DNA of 38,818 nucleotides from Prorocentrum cordatum (GCA_963575745.1 CAUYUJ010004010.1:35001-73818); one strand, 5' to 3'. Positions 10,093 through 19,297 are shown, counted from the first letter of the stretch. A program made the numbers and translations. The notes: generated by a model from the sequence alone, not told the origin.

Positions 10093-10175
10093 GGAGGAGG
10101 AGGAGGAGGAGGAGGAGGAGGAGGAGGAGGAGGAGGATAACGAGGAGGAGGAGAAGGAGCAGGAGGAGGAGAGGG
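10027..10175 (+). repeat. Compound (GAT)n-(GAG)n microsatellite
   Basis: GAT repeats switch sharply to GAG repeats at about 10091. The same GAT-to-GAG transition occurs at 33361-33535. Confidence 0.9.
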
Positions 10176-10818
10176 AGGGCCCAGCTAAGTTACGTAGCCA
10201 GGTCGAACGAGCCGGAGGGCCCTGCCTACTCCCACCCTCCCCCCCCCAATATACGTATCAATTGTGGCACACCTTGATATTGGGATTGGAACGCGCTCCT
10301 CCGACCTCGCCAACGGAAAGCGCTCGCGCGCGGCCCTGCTTCCGTTCGCGCCCACACATCACTGCCATTTTCACTCGCAGATTGCGCGGCGTTCGGGCGA
10401 GGTCGGCGTTTCGTCCGCTTTCGCGCGGCCCCGTTGCCGTTGTCGCTTCCACGCGACATCGGCGAACGAACCGTGCGCCGCGCCCGCGGGGGACACCACT
10501 TCCGAGCGAAGTGCGCGCGCAGCGTCGACGAGGGCAACAAGTCGCCCACCCGCGCGGGCCCCCAACAAATTGGCGAGTGAAAGGCACGCGCCGCAGCGGA
10601 GCGGGGGCGCCACCTGCAGGCGAAATCTGCGCGGCGCCCGGGCGAATGCTGCATTTTCGCCCGCTCGCGAGTCGACGAAGTGGCGCGGGGAAAAGAGTGC
10701 GCCGCGCCCCAGCAGGAGCCCAATTCCATGAACAGATGTGCGGCGCCGAAGCGATTGCGACATTTCGTTTTTTCGCGCGGGATGCGCGCCCCGTCCCCGT
10801 TCCTGCCACGCCTTTTGC
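10176..10818. other. GC-rich stretch without supported gene
   Basis: Rich in GCGCGG, GCGAA and TTTCGC words that recur irregularly about every 100 bases, suggesting an old degenerate repeat. A long minus-strand frame overlaps it, but I recognise no domain. Confidence 0.35.
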
Positions 10819-10844
10819 AACATGGACAACATAATGTCCATGTT
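10819..10844. repeat. Perfect 10-bp hairpin
   Basis: AACATGGACA, a six-base loop (ACATAA), then TGTCCATGTT. It lies where the sequence changes from GC-rich to AT-richer. Function unknown. Confidence 0.6.
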
Positions 10845-10996
10845 CAAACGAACCACGTTGATTTCGTTATGTTCTTCACTGATAAGATGGGACTTCCTAG
10901 ATTGAGTTGCTATCGTCTGGCTAGGTGACAGAATGGGAGTATTTACAAGTAAAGAACCGGATAGGGGAAGAAAAGCATCATTCTGTCGAGCCGTAA

Positions 10997-11269
10997 ACCC
11001 AGGATGAGCATGATGACAGTAGTAATGGCTGGCGGTACTGGCTGTGGCGATGCTGCGGGCGAGCAGGGTATGATGAGTACGAGGATGGGAAGAAAGACGA
11101 CAAAGAGTGCGACGACGCAAGCGGTTCTGTCAATGGCGAGATGGGTACCACCGAGACGGACACGACGAAGCCGACTGCGTCGGCAGTGCCCACCAGTCCG
11201 ACCGGTGAAGCGGTGATGGCGACCAAAACGACGCTAGCGTTCCAACGGCACGACGAGAGCAAGGGCTGA
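10997..11269 (+). CDS. Candidate terminal exon, acidic/Thr-rich, unknown product
   Basis: Open for 90 codons, from just after an in-frame TAA at 10994-10996 to TGA at 11267-11269. An AG at about 11003-11004 (ACCCAG) could be a splice acceptor. The peptide changes character in a protein-like way: a Trp/Cys-rich start (WRYWLWRCC), then an acidic Lys/Asp/Glu patch (DEYEDGKKDDKECDD), then a Thr/Pro/Ala linker (TTETDTTKPTASAVPTSP). No early ATG, so if real it is an internal or last exon. No homologous family recognised. GGA-rich sequence follows the stop. Confidence 0.3.
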   Translation, partial: TQDEHDDSSNGWRYWLWRCCGRAGYDEYEDGKKDDKECDDASGSVNGEMGTTETDTTKPTASAVPTSPTGEAVMATKTTLAFQRHDESKG

Positions 11270-11794
11270 GGAGGGGGAGGAGGTGGAGCTGGATGTGCGG
11301 CAGGAGGAGGCGGGATGAGGAGGAGAAGGCGGACGAGGAGGATTAGGAGCATGGCCGATGCCACCGCCGCCAGCCCAGGATGACGACCTGCTAGTGGCCC
11401 ATCTCCCGCAGCCCCCAATCACATCACTGGTGTGCGACAGAGACTGGCCAGCACGGAGCACGGTGGCCGCACGCGTGTCTCCCAACTTCCCCAGTGGATC
11501 GTCGGGAGGTTCCGCCATCGTGAGACCATCTGGGGCCTTTGTTGGGCGATGTTTGCGATACCCTAAAGGGCACACTGTGTCCATCTTGGGCACGTGCGAG
11601 TTGTCGGCCGCCATTCGCTGCTCATCTGCTTCGAGAAATCTTGTTGCTTGGCTCGTGATGCTAACAGCACGCGCCCGAGCTAAGACCGTGTCGAGTCGTG
11701 AACAAATCTTGGGCGATAGTGGGGAACCATCCTGTGGCCTCCGAAGGCTGCATTGAAGTTGGCGGCTGACACAAAGCCCACTCAACAGTAGCAT
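11234..11794 (-). CDS. Open frame of unknown function
   Basis: 186 codons on the minus strand with mixed, non-repetitive composition in the N-terminal two thirds (for example FLEADEQRMAADNSHVPK) and a Pro/Ser-rich end encoded by a GGAGG tract. A 132-codon plus-strand frame overlaps it, so coding strand is not certain. No domain, signal peptide or membrane segment recognised. It could be a retroelement remnant or a chance frame. Confidence 0.25.
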   Translation of the reverse strand: MLLLSGLCVSRQLQCSLRRPQDGSPLSPKICSRLDTVLARARAVSITSQATRFLEADEQRMAADNSHVPKMDTVCPLGYRKHRPTKAPDGLTMAEPPDDPLGKLGDTRAATVLRAGQSLSHTSDVIGGCGRWATSRSSSWAGGGGIGHAPNPPRPPSPPHPASSCRTSSSTSSPSSALALVVPLER

Positions 11795-12357
11795 GATCTT
11801 CTATAGTTGTGTCGCGCTTGCTGGTTCCGGGGAGGGGCCTTCGAGGCTGCTCTGGATACCTTGCGAGGCCCTGGGAGGACTTAGGGGGCCGCTGGGAAAC
11901 CCGACGACGCCCTAGGATTGTAAGTGGCGGAGGGGGCGCAGAGGGTCCCCATGTTATCAACATCACAGTACGGAACAAGCTCGAGGCGAATGCTTCTAGG
12001 AAGTTCAAGTTCAAAGTTGCGAGAATCCGGAAGTCCGGAGAAAGTTTGGAGAAAGTTCGGCGGCGAAGATGTTTCACATATTTTTGTTTGCGGCCCCAAG
12101 GAAGACTCCAGGGGGCGGGTCAATCGGGCTGACTGGGGCACAGAGCCAGATAATTTGCGAACCCAGCCGTCACTGTCGACAGCCGACCGCACATGCAAGC
12201 ATGCCGAACAAATTCGAGGAGGCGCACCTTGGCGTCGACAGGGGGGGAAGGGCGCGGGAAGAGTGCGAGGGGTCGCCGAAACGGCGCCAGCACAACACGA
12301 CGGAGCAAGCAGGAAAAAAGCCAGCGGGATGTTTCACATATTCAGAGCGCGTGTGAT
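11795..12357. other. Unassigned stretch with a 15-bp direct repeat
   Basis: GATGTTTCACATATT occurs at 12068-12082 and again exactly at 12328-12342. The first follows AAAGTTYGG-type short repeats. No gene supported. Confidence 0.4.
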
Positions 12358-12545
12358 TTGTTCGTGAACTCCCGAATTGGTTTCGAACTCTTTCCGAACT
12401 GTTTTCGAACTGTGTTTCGAACTTGTTCAAAACACTGCTAAACAATTTGAACTGTTGTTGGTTTCCCCCCGATCTTTCGAACTTGTTTCGAACTCTGCTT
12501 TCCTTGGTTTCCGAACTCGAACTTCTATCTTTCCCCCCGCTCGAA
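12358..12545 (+). repeat. Cluster of TTTCGAACT/GAACTGTTT short repeats
   Basis: At least nine copies of GAACT or its TTCGAAC context within 190 bases, with TTCGAA palindromes. Spacing is irregular (about 12-20 bases). Confidence 0.6.
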
Positions 12546-12985
12546 CCCACGCCGTAACTTGAATGATTTTCCAGGAAAGCCCATCTCTCCCCTTATCAGC
12601 CAATTGCAACCCTAAGACGCGAAGGGTGCCCTGAGCAATTACAGGTTGAAGGAGCGCGGCTGGGCGATGCAAACTGCGCACTTTCATGTCGGAGGGGTCA
12701 CGCGACCAGCGGCAAGTACACTGTACAGCCGAAATCCTTGGCCTCTCAGTACTTCAATCCTCCGTGAGGACCCACTTGCAGGAAATATGAGTCGGAGATT
12801 GGGGAGTGCAATCGAAGTAAAAAGGAGAGCCCATGAGAGCCCCCCACCTGGAAATCGGTTTCGGTTTCGGGTTCGTGTCGTGCGCGCGGGCGAGTCGAAG
12901 TTGCGTGGGCGGGCGAGAGGAATGATTCCGCTGTGGCGGGGGCGGACCAAGACAAAAGACCGCCCCTCTGGTGGGCCAGCGTGGC
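12546..12985. other. Stretch with no recognised feature
   Basis: Mixed composition with GGTTTCGGTTTCGGGTTCG at about 12857. No supported gene. Confidence 0.35.
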
Positions 12986-12989
12986 CGGG

Positions 12990-13107
12990 GGTGTCCCTCC
13001 GTGGTGTCCCGCCGTGGTGTCCCGTCGGTGTCCCGTCGCTGTCCCGTCGCTGTCCCGTGGTGTCCCGTCGCTGTCCCGTCGGTGTCCCGTCGATGTCCCG
13101 TAGTCAT
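12990..13107 (+). repeat. 11-bp minisatellite TGTCCCGTCGN
   Basis: About ten tandem units of TGTCCCGTCGC/G/A, some 10 bp. Because 11 is not a multiple of three, frames rotate through it; the minus strand reads as a Gly-Thr-Asp-Arg-rich artefact. Confidence 0.8.
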
Positions 13108-13233
13108 CCTCATCATGCTTATTCGCCCGCATCGCCAGTGTGTCAGCCCACTCCCATCACGCATTGTCGTCAGCATCGTCGTCTTGCATCGTCGTCAACC
13201 TCGTGATCACAACCACAATCATCGCAGTTGTCC

Positions 13234-13395
13234 TCAGTTGGTTCTTTCCCTCAACCTCCTGACACCCGAAGGATGGTCGTATAGGTACACGTTTTCCCCA
13301 GGGCGGTCAACGTGCCTGACCCACAGAAAGTAGCCCACGTAGTTCATGTCCCGGAAAACTTGGGACTCGCAGGCGGGTGGCCCACAAGGGGTTCC
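13234..13395 (-). CDS. Candidate last exon of a minus-strand gene, unknown product
   Basis: On the minus strand, an acceptor-like TACAGATCCAG is followed by 53 codons plus TGA in one frame (162 bases). The peptide is well-composed and not repeat-derived: GTPCGPPACESQVFRD, then MNYVGYFLWVRHVDRP, then GENVYLYDHPSGVRRL and a basic end. An internal ATG at about 13349 could be an alternative start of a 38-residue peptide. No domain recognised. Immediately upstream (13396-13692) lies a frame with a strong hydrophobic segment that may belong to the same gene. Confidence 0.4.
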   Translation of the reverse strand, partial: GTPCGPPACESQVFRDMNYVGYFLWVRHVDRPGENVYLYDHPSGVRRLRERTN

Positions 13396-13467
13396 CTGGA
13401 TCTGTATACATTACATCAGAGATTGGCACTGCTGGTTGAATGTATCCAGAGTGTACCACCCTGCCCT

Positions 13468-13692
13468 TCAGGGTTGCCCACGGGCGCGTGCTTTCGATGT
13501 TGTGCCCGTGGGGTACTGGTTTGCTCGGGTCGCGAGGCGTCGTGCAGCTCCAACTGGCACCGGAGCGAACACACCTAACAGGAGCAGGAGCAGCAGCAGG
13601 GAGACAACGGGAGGAGCAGGACGGAGAGGCTCCTCTTGCTGATCCCATCCCGCTTCCGGCGCGAGGTTGCAGACGGCCCCAACGATCTGCAA
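13468..13692 (-). CDS. Short open frame with one hydrophobic segment
   Basis: 74 codons on the minus strand: an acidic N-terminal part, then PPVVSLLLLLLLLGVFAPVP, then a basic tail. It would fit a signal anchor or single membrane span, but the Leu run is encoded by GCAGGAGCAG-type repeats and may be incidental. It could be an upstream exon of the 13234-13395 gene; no donor/acceptor pair could be proved. Confidence 0.25.
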   Translation of the reverse strand: MQIVGAVCNLAPEAGWDQQEEPLRPAPPVVSLLLLLLLLGVFAPVPVGAARRLATRANQYPTGTTSKARARGQP

Positions 13693-13789
13693 GATTTGCC
13701 TTGGCCTCAGCGCCGAGAGGAGACCCAGGGGAGATGAGAGCCAGGCAGACCGGCTGAGCCCGAGCGCGAGGATATCGTGACTATATAAG

Positions 13790-13860
13790 CTTAAGTCGGG
13801 CCTGTCCCACTACAGGAGGAAGATTCAAAAATAGGCATAGTCAGGGGACGTTTTTTTTGG

Positions 13861-13897
<37 letters not shown>

Positions 13898-13983
13898 ATT
13901 TTTTCACCATTTGGGGGGTTATTTTTGGAATATTTTCATTTTTCGTCGACAATCCCCCGGTAGGAGGACACGCCCCACTTAAG
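13790..13983 (+). mobile_element. Family B MITE, copy 2 (best-preserved ends)
   Basis: 194 bp. Left end CTTAAGTCGGGCCTGTCC then CACTACAGG; the right end read inverted is CTTAAGTGGGGCGTGTCC then TCCTACCGG: about 27 bp of TIR with three or four mismatches. TTAA lies at both edges (13791-13794 and 13979-13982). A (TG)n microsatellite at 13861-13897 has expanded inside it. No coding capacity. Confidence 0.85.
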
Positions 13984-14159
13984 ACTAAGCTGCTGGCGCT
14001 GAGAGGATGGCAGGAGGGGAGGACCGGCAAGGTTGCGGGATGCGCCAAGCCAGCGCCCCCCCCCCGAGGTGCCGGCTGGCCTCCACAGGCACCGCGAGTA
14101 GTCCCAGCTGGCCCCAACGCAGAGATCCGACGCTCCCAAAATATTGGAGCGGCCGGCTT

Positions 14160-14245
14160 TTGGGCTATCTTCGGCCTCGGGGGGCCCTCGACGGGCCCGC
14201 GGGAGCGTCAAAATACGATTCAAGTCGAATCGTTTTTGGGGGGCT
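14160..14245 (+). repeat. Family A fragment
   Basis: TCTTCGGCCTCGGGGGGCCC, then GGGCCCGCGGGAGCGTC and a degenerate core. Only the left half of the family pattern is recognisable. Confidence 0.5.
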
Positions 14246-14349
14246 GCCAGCCCGTCGAGTTTGAGCCCCCTCGGAGGGCTTCATTGGTGCTGTGCAGGCA
14301 TTTTGCGTGAACCTCCCGGAGCACATGGGGGGGGGGCGACATTTTGTTA

Positions 14350-14450
14350 ACCTCACTGCGGGCCCTGTGGATGCAAGAAGAGAAAACGACGCGGGTCGAA
14401 GGGCCGGCCCTGGGGAAGCGGTGTGGACCTCCCGGGCCCACGCATCCCGA
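14350..14450 (+). repeat. Family A dispersed repeat, right-half copy
   Basis: GAAAACGACGCGGGTCGAAG, GGCCGGCCCTGGGGAAG and GTGGACCTCCCGGG match the right half of the family. Directly after it the unit CCCACGCATCCCG repeats several times (14437-14492). Confidence 0.55.
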
Positions 14451-14637
14451 GCAGCCCCCGGGCCCACGCATCCCGGGCCCACGCATCCCGGAGAGCCAGA
14501 GGTCTGGGGACGGGCCCCCCGAGCAGCCCCGGGCTGCCTCGATGCCCCGGCCCCGCTTCTGGCGGCGCCCCTGAGGTGGCGCTTCGCGCCCCGAGGCTCG
14601 GGCCCCGAGACCTCGCCGGACTCTGCGGGGGGCGCTG

Positions 14638-14804
14638 CTTAGGTGCAAGTCCGGCCTGTTCCTCGACAGGAGGAATATGCAAAAGTAGTCCAAAAAAAAT
14701 CTGGGGGCGATTTCTTGACTATTTTTGGCCGTTTGGGAGCATTTTGGGGGTATTTTTCCTTTCTCGTCCAAAGTCCGCCTGAAGGGGGACATGCCCGAAC
14801 TAAG
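14638..14804 (+). mobile_element. Family B MITE, copy 3
   Basis: Left end CTTAGGTGCAAGTCCGGCCT with GTTCC..GACAGGAGGAAT; the right end read inverted is CTTAGTTCGGGCATGTCC then CCCTTCAGGCGG. Same length as copy 1 (167 bp), with TATTTTTGG/GTATTTTTCC and TTTCTCGTCCAAAGTCC inside. Confidence 0.75.
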
Positions 14805-14837
14805 CTTAGGTGGCCTGTTGTATCTGCGGGGGGGGCT

Positions 14838-15022
14838 GTCTGTCACCACCCGCCAGCCCACCCCTACCCAACCCGAAGGCCCCGATTCGCCCTCCATGTC
14901 CAGTGGGGGGGGGGGGGGTCGGGGAACACTGTAAAGCACATATGGAACCCGCACCCACCCCCAACCCGAACTTCGGGTCTTCGGGTCTTCGGGTTGGGGT
15001 GGTCTGGTGGGTAGTCAGTCTG
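14838..15022. repeat. Imperfect inverted repeat
   Basis: The left arm (TCTGTCACCACCCGCCAGCC then CACCCC...AACCCGAAGG) resembles the inverted right arm (CTGACTACCCACCAGACC then ACCCCAACCCGAAG). CTTCGGGT is repeated three times in the right arm. It may be a fold-back element, but no second copy was seen. Confidence 0.4.
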
Positions 15023-15261
15023 TGCGCAGCCCGAAGCCTTAGAACCCCCCCGAGGTCGAGGTTCGGAGCTTCGACGTTCTCGAGCGTTTCCGTCGGTTGC
15101 TGGGGGCGCTCCTGCCTCGGGGTGTGTTCCAGCAGCCGCGCCTCGCCGGAAGCGTTCCCGGGGTGCCCGCATCGTCCCGAACGGCCGCCGGGGATCTGAG
15201 GTATGGCTCGACGCCAGGGATCTGAGGTATGGATCCGTGAAAACTTCGCGGCCGCCAGCTT

Positions 15262-15310
15262 GGGGGGCCGTTCCCGGCCTCTGGGGGCCCCATCGGGCCT
15301 GGGGGCTGTC
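15262..15310 (+). repeat. Family A fragment
   Basis: CCGGCCTCTGGGGGCCCCAT then CGGGCCTGGGGGCTGTCAGG: the left landmark block only. Confidence 0.45.
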
Positions 15311-15489
15311 AGGGACGGCTCGGGGTGGGCCACCGGTCACGGAGAAAAGGCCCAGGCAACTCCTGGGGTCCATGCTGCGACAGACGCGCGGCGGCGGAGT
15401 TCCGGGGGCTGGCGGCAATCGAGGGGGAGCACGGACAGCCACGGCACGGCCGCGGTGGATGGAGCCCCCTCCCCCCCAGACCTCCTCGA

Positions 15490-15662
15490 GTCGTGAAAAA
15501 ATCACGGCTGGAGGTTCTCCACTATTTTCGGCCTCTGGGGGCCCTTACCGGGCCTCGGGACCGTCGAAAAACGACTCGGGATGAAGAGCCGGTCCCGGGG
15601 AAGGGGTCTGGACCTCCCGGGGGTCGCGTCGTGAAAAGATCATATGGCGTCGGGGGTCTGGG
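15490..15662 (+). repeat. Family A dispersed repeat, near-complete copy
   Basis: The best copy for defining the family: TCGTGAAAAAATCACGG at the start, GGCCTCTGGGGGCCCTTACC, GGGACCGTCGAAAAACGACT, GCCGGTCCCGGGGAAGGGG, GGACCTCCCGGGGGTCGCG, then a second TCGTGAAAAGATCAT at 15627. The repeated TCGTGAAAARATCAY at both ends suggests either a direct terminal repeat or a unit cut from a former tandem array. Confidence 0.85.
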
Positions 15663-15734
15663 CCCCTGGCGTGAGGCCGGCGGCCAGGGCGGAGCGTCGG
15701 CCCCACGCGGCGAGATCGCTGGGCGGGGAGGGGG

Positions 15735-15925
15735 AGGGGGGAGAGCGAGGGGGGGGGAGACAGCCCAGGGAGGCAGGGGAGGGGGGAAGAAGGGCGGGGG
15801 GGGGGGGGGGGCAGAGGGGGAGGAGCGAGGGGGGAGAGCGAGGGGGGGGGAGAGAGACAGCCCAGGGAGGCAGGGGAGGGGGGAAGAAGGGAGGGCGGGG
15901 GGGGGGCAGAGGGGGCGGGACGAGA
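15735..15925 (+). repeat. G-rich tandem duplication (about 97-bp unit)
   Basis: CAGCCCAGGGAGGCAGGGGA occurs at 15761 and 15858, each followed by GGGGGGAAGAAGGG and a long G run. Multiple G runs of four or more on the plus strand make G-quadruplex formation plausible. Confidence 0.7.
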
Positions 15926-16354
15926 GCGCCGCCCGCACGCCGCCTCGCAGATGAGTGGCGGAGGTCGGCGGTGGGTTCGTGTGGCGTTGCTGCGGGCGGC
16001 GGCCCCAGCGCGGGCGTTCCGGGTGGGCTGCGGCTGGTGGCCAGGAATCGGCCGATTGGCAACGACCACTCAGCGCCAGCACGCGGACGCAGAGAGAGAG
16101 GGGCGGCGGTACATTCTGACTTCGGATCCGCCGTACTTCGCGTCGGACATGCACCCCAAGCGATGCGAACAAGTAGGGCGGCAATGGGAGGAGGCAGAGG
16201 AGGAGTCCTTATTTTTCGTGCTTCGCGAATCCCCACCAGCCCATTCAGAAACGCTGCCGATGAGAGCTGATCTTCTTGGGGTCCTCTTGGGGTTCTTTTG
16301 GGGAAAAGGCGAGGAGGCACCGTTCACTGATGTTCCTGAGGCTTTCGCAGGGCT

Positions 16355-16690
16355 GGGGGCATCCTGAGTGGCTCCCAGAGCACTTGGAGCCGTCTTGTGG
16401 CCATCTTGGGACCTCTTGAAGGTATGTCGGAAGCTATCTTGAACCATCTTCGGCTATCTTGAGCAGTTTGGGAGGCCATATTGGAGCACCGGTACTCATC
16501 CTGGGCGAAAAAGGATTCCCGGACACCTCCGTGCCACGCCCATCCAGACCCCTGGGACGGGGTAGGGGGGGGAGGGGCAAGCCCCCCCCTGAAGGGGAAG
16601 AAGGAGGTCGTGGAAGAGGACAGGAAGAACTCGTTAGACCACCTACGCCCAAGGGGCCGGTGGGATCCAGCTTGCGGTGCCATCGTGCTT
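16355..16690 (+). repeat. Composite repeat directly upstream of the LINE
   Basis: First part: GGCCATCTTGG/GCTATCTTGA short repeats like those at 23930-24010. Second part: a GGGGAAGAAGGAGG to CGCCCAAGGGGCCGGTGGGA block that matches 24848-24920 (GGGAAGAAGGGGG to CGCCCAAAGGGCTGGTGGGA). Similarity to the second locus stops before the SL, so it is flanking DNA or an older insertion rather than part of the LINE. Confidence 0.55.
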
Positions 16691-16757
16691 CTCCTCCCGG
16701 ATGTCTTCTCTCCCGCTCCCGCTCCTGACCCCCTGCTCTTGCTCACCCTTTTGCTCA

Positions 16758-16779
16758 GCCGTAGCCGTTTTGGCTCAAG
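16758..16779 (+). other. Near-perfect dinoflagellate spliced-leader sequence at the LINE 5' end
   Basis: Reads G, then CCGTAGCC, then GTTTTGGCTCAAG. The dinoflagellate SL consensus is D-CCGTAGCC-ATTTTGG-CTCAAG, so 21 of 22 positions fit and only position 10 differs (G for A). It lies 149 bases upstream of the first ATG of the LINE. A shorter SL-like remnant (CCCTTTTGCTCAG, 16746-16758) abuts it on the 5' side, but that match needs two gaps. Confidence 0.85.
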
Positions 16780-16928
16780 TTCGAAACGTGTCCGTGGCGC
16801 TTCGAACTTGGACGCCGCCGAAGGGATAATCGAGCGTCCCATTCTTGAGGTTCGGTCTCACACTCCCTGCCGTGCGCCAAAGCACGCTATGTTCTGGCTT
16901 CCATCACTGCGCCGTCCATCCCTCCGCC

Positions 16929-17243
16929 ATGGCCGCAATCGATATGGAAACCTTCAAGATGCTGATGATGGGCTGCCTGCAGCCGACCACCACCCGTCTC
17001 GATTTGTTCACTGGCCAGTTCCAGACCCGGATGAGCGAAGTCCAGCGCATGGACCAAAGGCTGAGCGAGCGGATGGACCAGTTCGGCAAGCACGTCGCAG
17101 ACATGAAGACCGACCTGGACCGTCAGCCCGCCAAGCTCGCCGCGCTTGAGATGGCGGTGGCCATTGACGACAAGGAGAAAGTGGAGCACACTTTCGAGCT
17201 GTTCGACAGAAGACCTCCATTGCCACTCTTGAGGCTGAGCTGA
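16929..17243 (+). pseudogene. LINE ORF1-like N-terminal coiled-coil segment
   Basis: Starts at ATG 16929 (MAAIDMETFKMLMMG), chosen because it is the first ATG of the protein-like part; an upstream in-frame ATG at 16845 lies in poorly coding sequence. Residues 20-95 are rich in Gln, Glu, Arg and Lys with heptad-like hydrophobics (MSEVQRMDQRLSERMDQFGK), typical of the coiled coil in ORF1 proteins of non-LTR elements, which bind element RNA and oligomerise. At about 17206 the frame breaks: the coiled coil continues in another phase (KTSIATLEAELTSRLVKVE, about 17214-17270), while the original frame stops at 17241-17243. Confidence 0.6.
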
Positions 17244-17261
17244 CATCTCGTCTGGTCAAAG

Positions 17262-17956
17262 TTGAGTTGCCCTGTCATCGACCGCAGCTGGATCATTGGG
17301 AAGCTCGGTTCGCAGCGACCCATGGCCCGAGTGACGGAGTCGGCGGCCAGGGTCACGAAGCACGCCAGTTTCGGGGCCCCAGGTGCCGCGGCTCACCGAG
17401 GAGACGACGCTGACCCGCATAAGCTCTGGGTTCGTGGTTTCAAGAGACCGTTGATGGCATCGCAGATGGAGATTAGTTTCCAGCTCGCGAAGACCAAGAT
17501 GTCCCGGGAGATCGGCGCCAACATGTCCTTCCAAGGGTGGAACTTCCAGTATTCGCACGCCTTCAAGCTCTCGACCAAAGAGGTAGCCTACCAGGTCTGG
17601 GCCTTCAGCAGAGGGTTCACGATCTCTTGGGCCGACCCGCGTGACCAGAAGTGCCGCGAGTTGAGGGTCGGCCGCGATAACCCGCTGCCCGTCCGCCAGA
17701 TGAGCTACGTCCTTGGCCTGGCACGCGCCCTCGTCAAGGCCGGCCTCGTTGAGAAGAATGCAAGGCGCTCTTCTATGAAGATGGGCAGCTGTACACGACC
17801 GAGAGTCATGATGCTTGGGAGCTCCTGTCGGTCGACGACACCGGGCGCGGCAAGGCACCCGAGGTTGCCCCCAACATCCCCAACCTCGTGCGCTTCGACA
17901 TCCCCAGGGCCCGCGCTGAGACCCTCGGGGGGGCAGCCCAGCTCGAGCTCACTTGA
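17262..17956 (+). pseudogene. LINE ORF1-like second domain
   Basis: From about 17413 the frame reads KLWVRGFKRPLMASQMEISF, then GWNFQYSHAFKLSTKEVAYQ, ITF-type ISWADPRDQKCRELRVGRDN and LPVRQMSYVLGLARALVKAG. The alternation of beta-type and helical segments fits an RNA-binding module. At about 17758 the frame slips; the continuation CKALFYEDGQLYTTESHDAW runs to TGA 17954-17956, ending AETLGGAAQLELT. The two parts join smoothly at the protein level, so the break is a small indel. I recall similar segments at the N-terminus of dinoflagellate retroelement polyproteins, but this was not checked. Confidence 0.55.
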
Positions 17957-17990
17957 GTAGGACTTTCCCAGGCATGCCTCCGCCAACTTT

Positions 17991-19297
17991 TTGCCTGAGA
18001 CAGTGCAGCTGCTGCCGGAGTCTTTGGAAGGGGCGGGGGTGGCCTGCCATCTGCGTGAGCTCGCAGCCCCAGGTCGAGCCCCTGCCAAATTCGCCGAGCC
18101 TTCGGCGTCGTATCCGGGAGTCCGTGAGCTCTCTATGGGGGCGTTTTCGGTCGCCGTCGCAGGCAGCTCGCCCATTCTCAAAATCGGGCATGCTCATCAG
18201 AAAGTTCGACGTGGTGCCAGGACAACCACAGTACTCCGGCAGATCTTGAAACCCTTTCGACGGTTGTATCCCTCTTTCTCCCACTTCGGCTCGTCAGAAG
18301 ACTTCTTCGGGGGGGCCAACTTCGACGAAGTTGGCCTGCCGCGGGGCGTTCTCGCGGGCGGGCGTTTTGGAATCGGGCCCCGCGGGCGCCACGGGAACGC
18401 GATGATCGCGAAAGCACGCGTCGAACCTCGTCTCTCTCCAACGGCCCGCGTGCAATATCATGGCTATAGCTGCTCGCGCTCTCTCTTCTCCTGGGCCCTG
18501 TCTTACATGCATTGGGGGGGCGATTGGAATTTCCTGCAGGAAAACGATTCTCGGCACCATGTCGATGGAATCCCCCCCTGGCGCCGAACCCAAGGACTTG
18601 GTGCGGCATTTCGGAAGGTCTTGTCTGCGTTTCCTGGAGGTTCCCCAGGGTGGTGGCTCTCGCAGGTCTGCAGCGTGAGACGCGGCGGCATCATTGGACA
18701 GACTCGACCGCGCGCGCTTCAACTCCCGCCGCCGCTGAGCCGCTTGACCTTCGCCCAAAGTCTGGAAACCAGGGGGGCGCGTTAGACGCAGCCGAACCTC
18801 CCGACCGTGTTCCGGTTTGTGCGGCGCCTACCCCTGGATCCCGAGGCCCCCCATCGATCGCGCCCTGGGTTGCCGAGCGCTCTGATATTGGGGAGTATGT
18901 CTGCGGTTTCCTGGAAGCTGCCCACCCTTCTGGCCACGCTCATCAAACAATTCGGGCATCCAAGGGCTGCCACTTCGCGGCCTGCGAGGAGATCACGGGC
19001 CGCGCGTTCCGGACAGGACATTCCAAGCAGAAGGTAGCTGCATGTCTGAAGGTGGCGAGAGCTGGCCGCGCGCAGCATCGCCTTGCAGTTCATACATGTC
19101 TTCCCGCACTTCCCGAGCTCCAGGACTTCATTAATCCCGAGGCGCGTTCTTTATCTGATCATTGTAGTTTTCGCCAACTCCTGGGAATGATCAATAGCGA
19201 ATGGATCCACGGTGCGATAGGTGGGCTGCCGGGGGCAGGGCGAGACGGGCGCGATCACGAACGCGCGCTTTACCTTCGCAAGCTCCTCCGAAGCTAG
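17991..19297 (+). pseudogene. LINE apurinic-type endonuclease domain, frameshifted
   Basis: Two overlapping frames carry the expected end motifs of an exonuclease-endonuclease-phosphatase fold: HWGGDWNFLQENDSR with GDWN at about 18519-18530 (phase of 17991) and RSLSDHCSF with SDH at 19154-19162 (phase of 18512). In LINE endonucleases GDxN and SDH supply active-site Asp, Asn and His and nick the target DNA. Spacing (about 210 codons) is rather long but of the right order. The N-terminal catalytic Glu motif was not recognised. A frame change lies between about 18540 and 18790. Confidence 0.5.
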
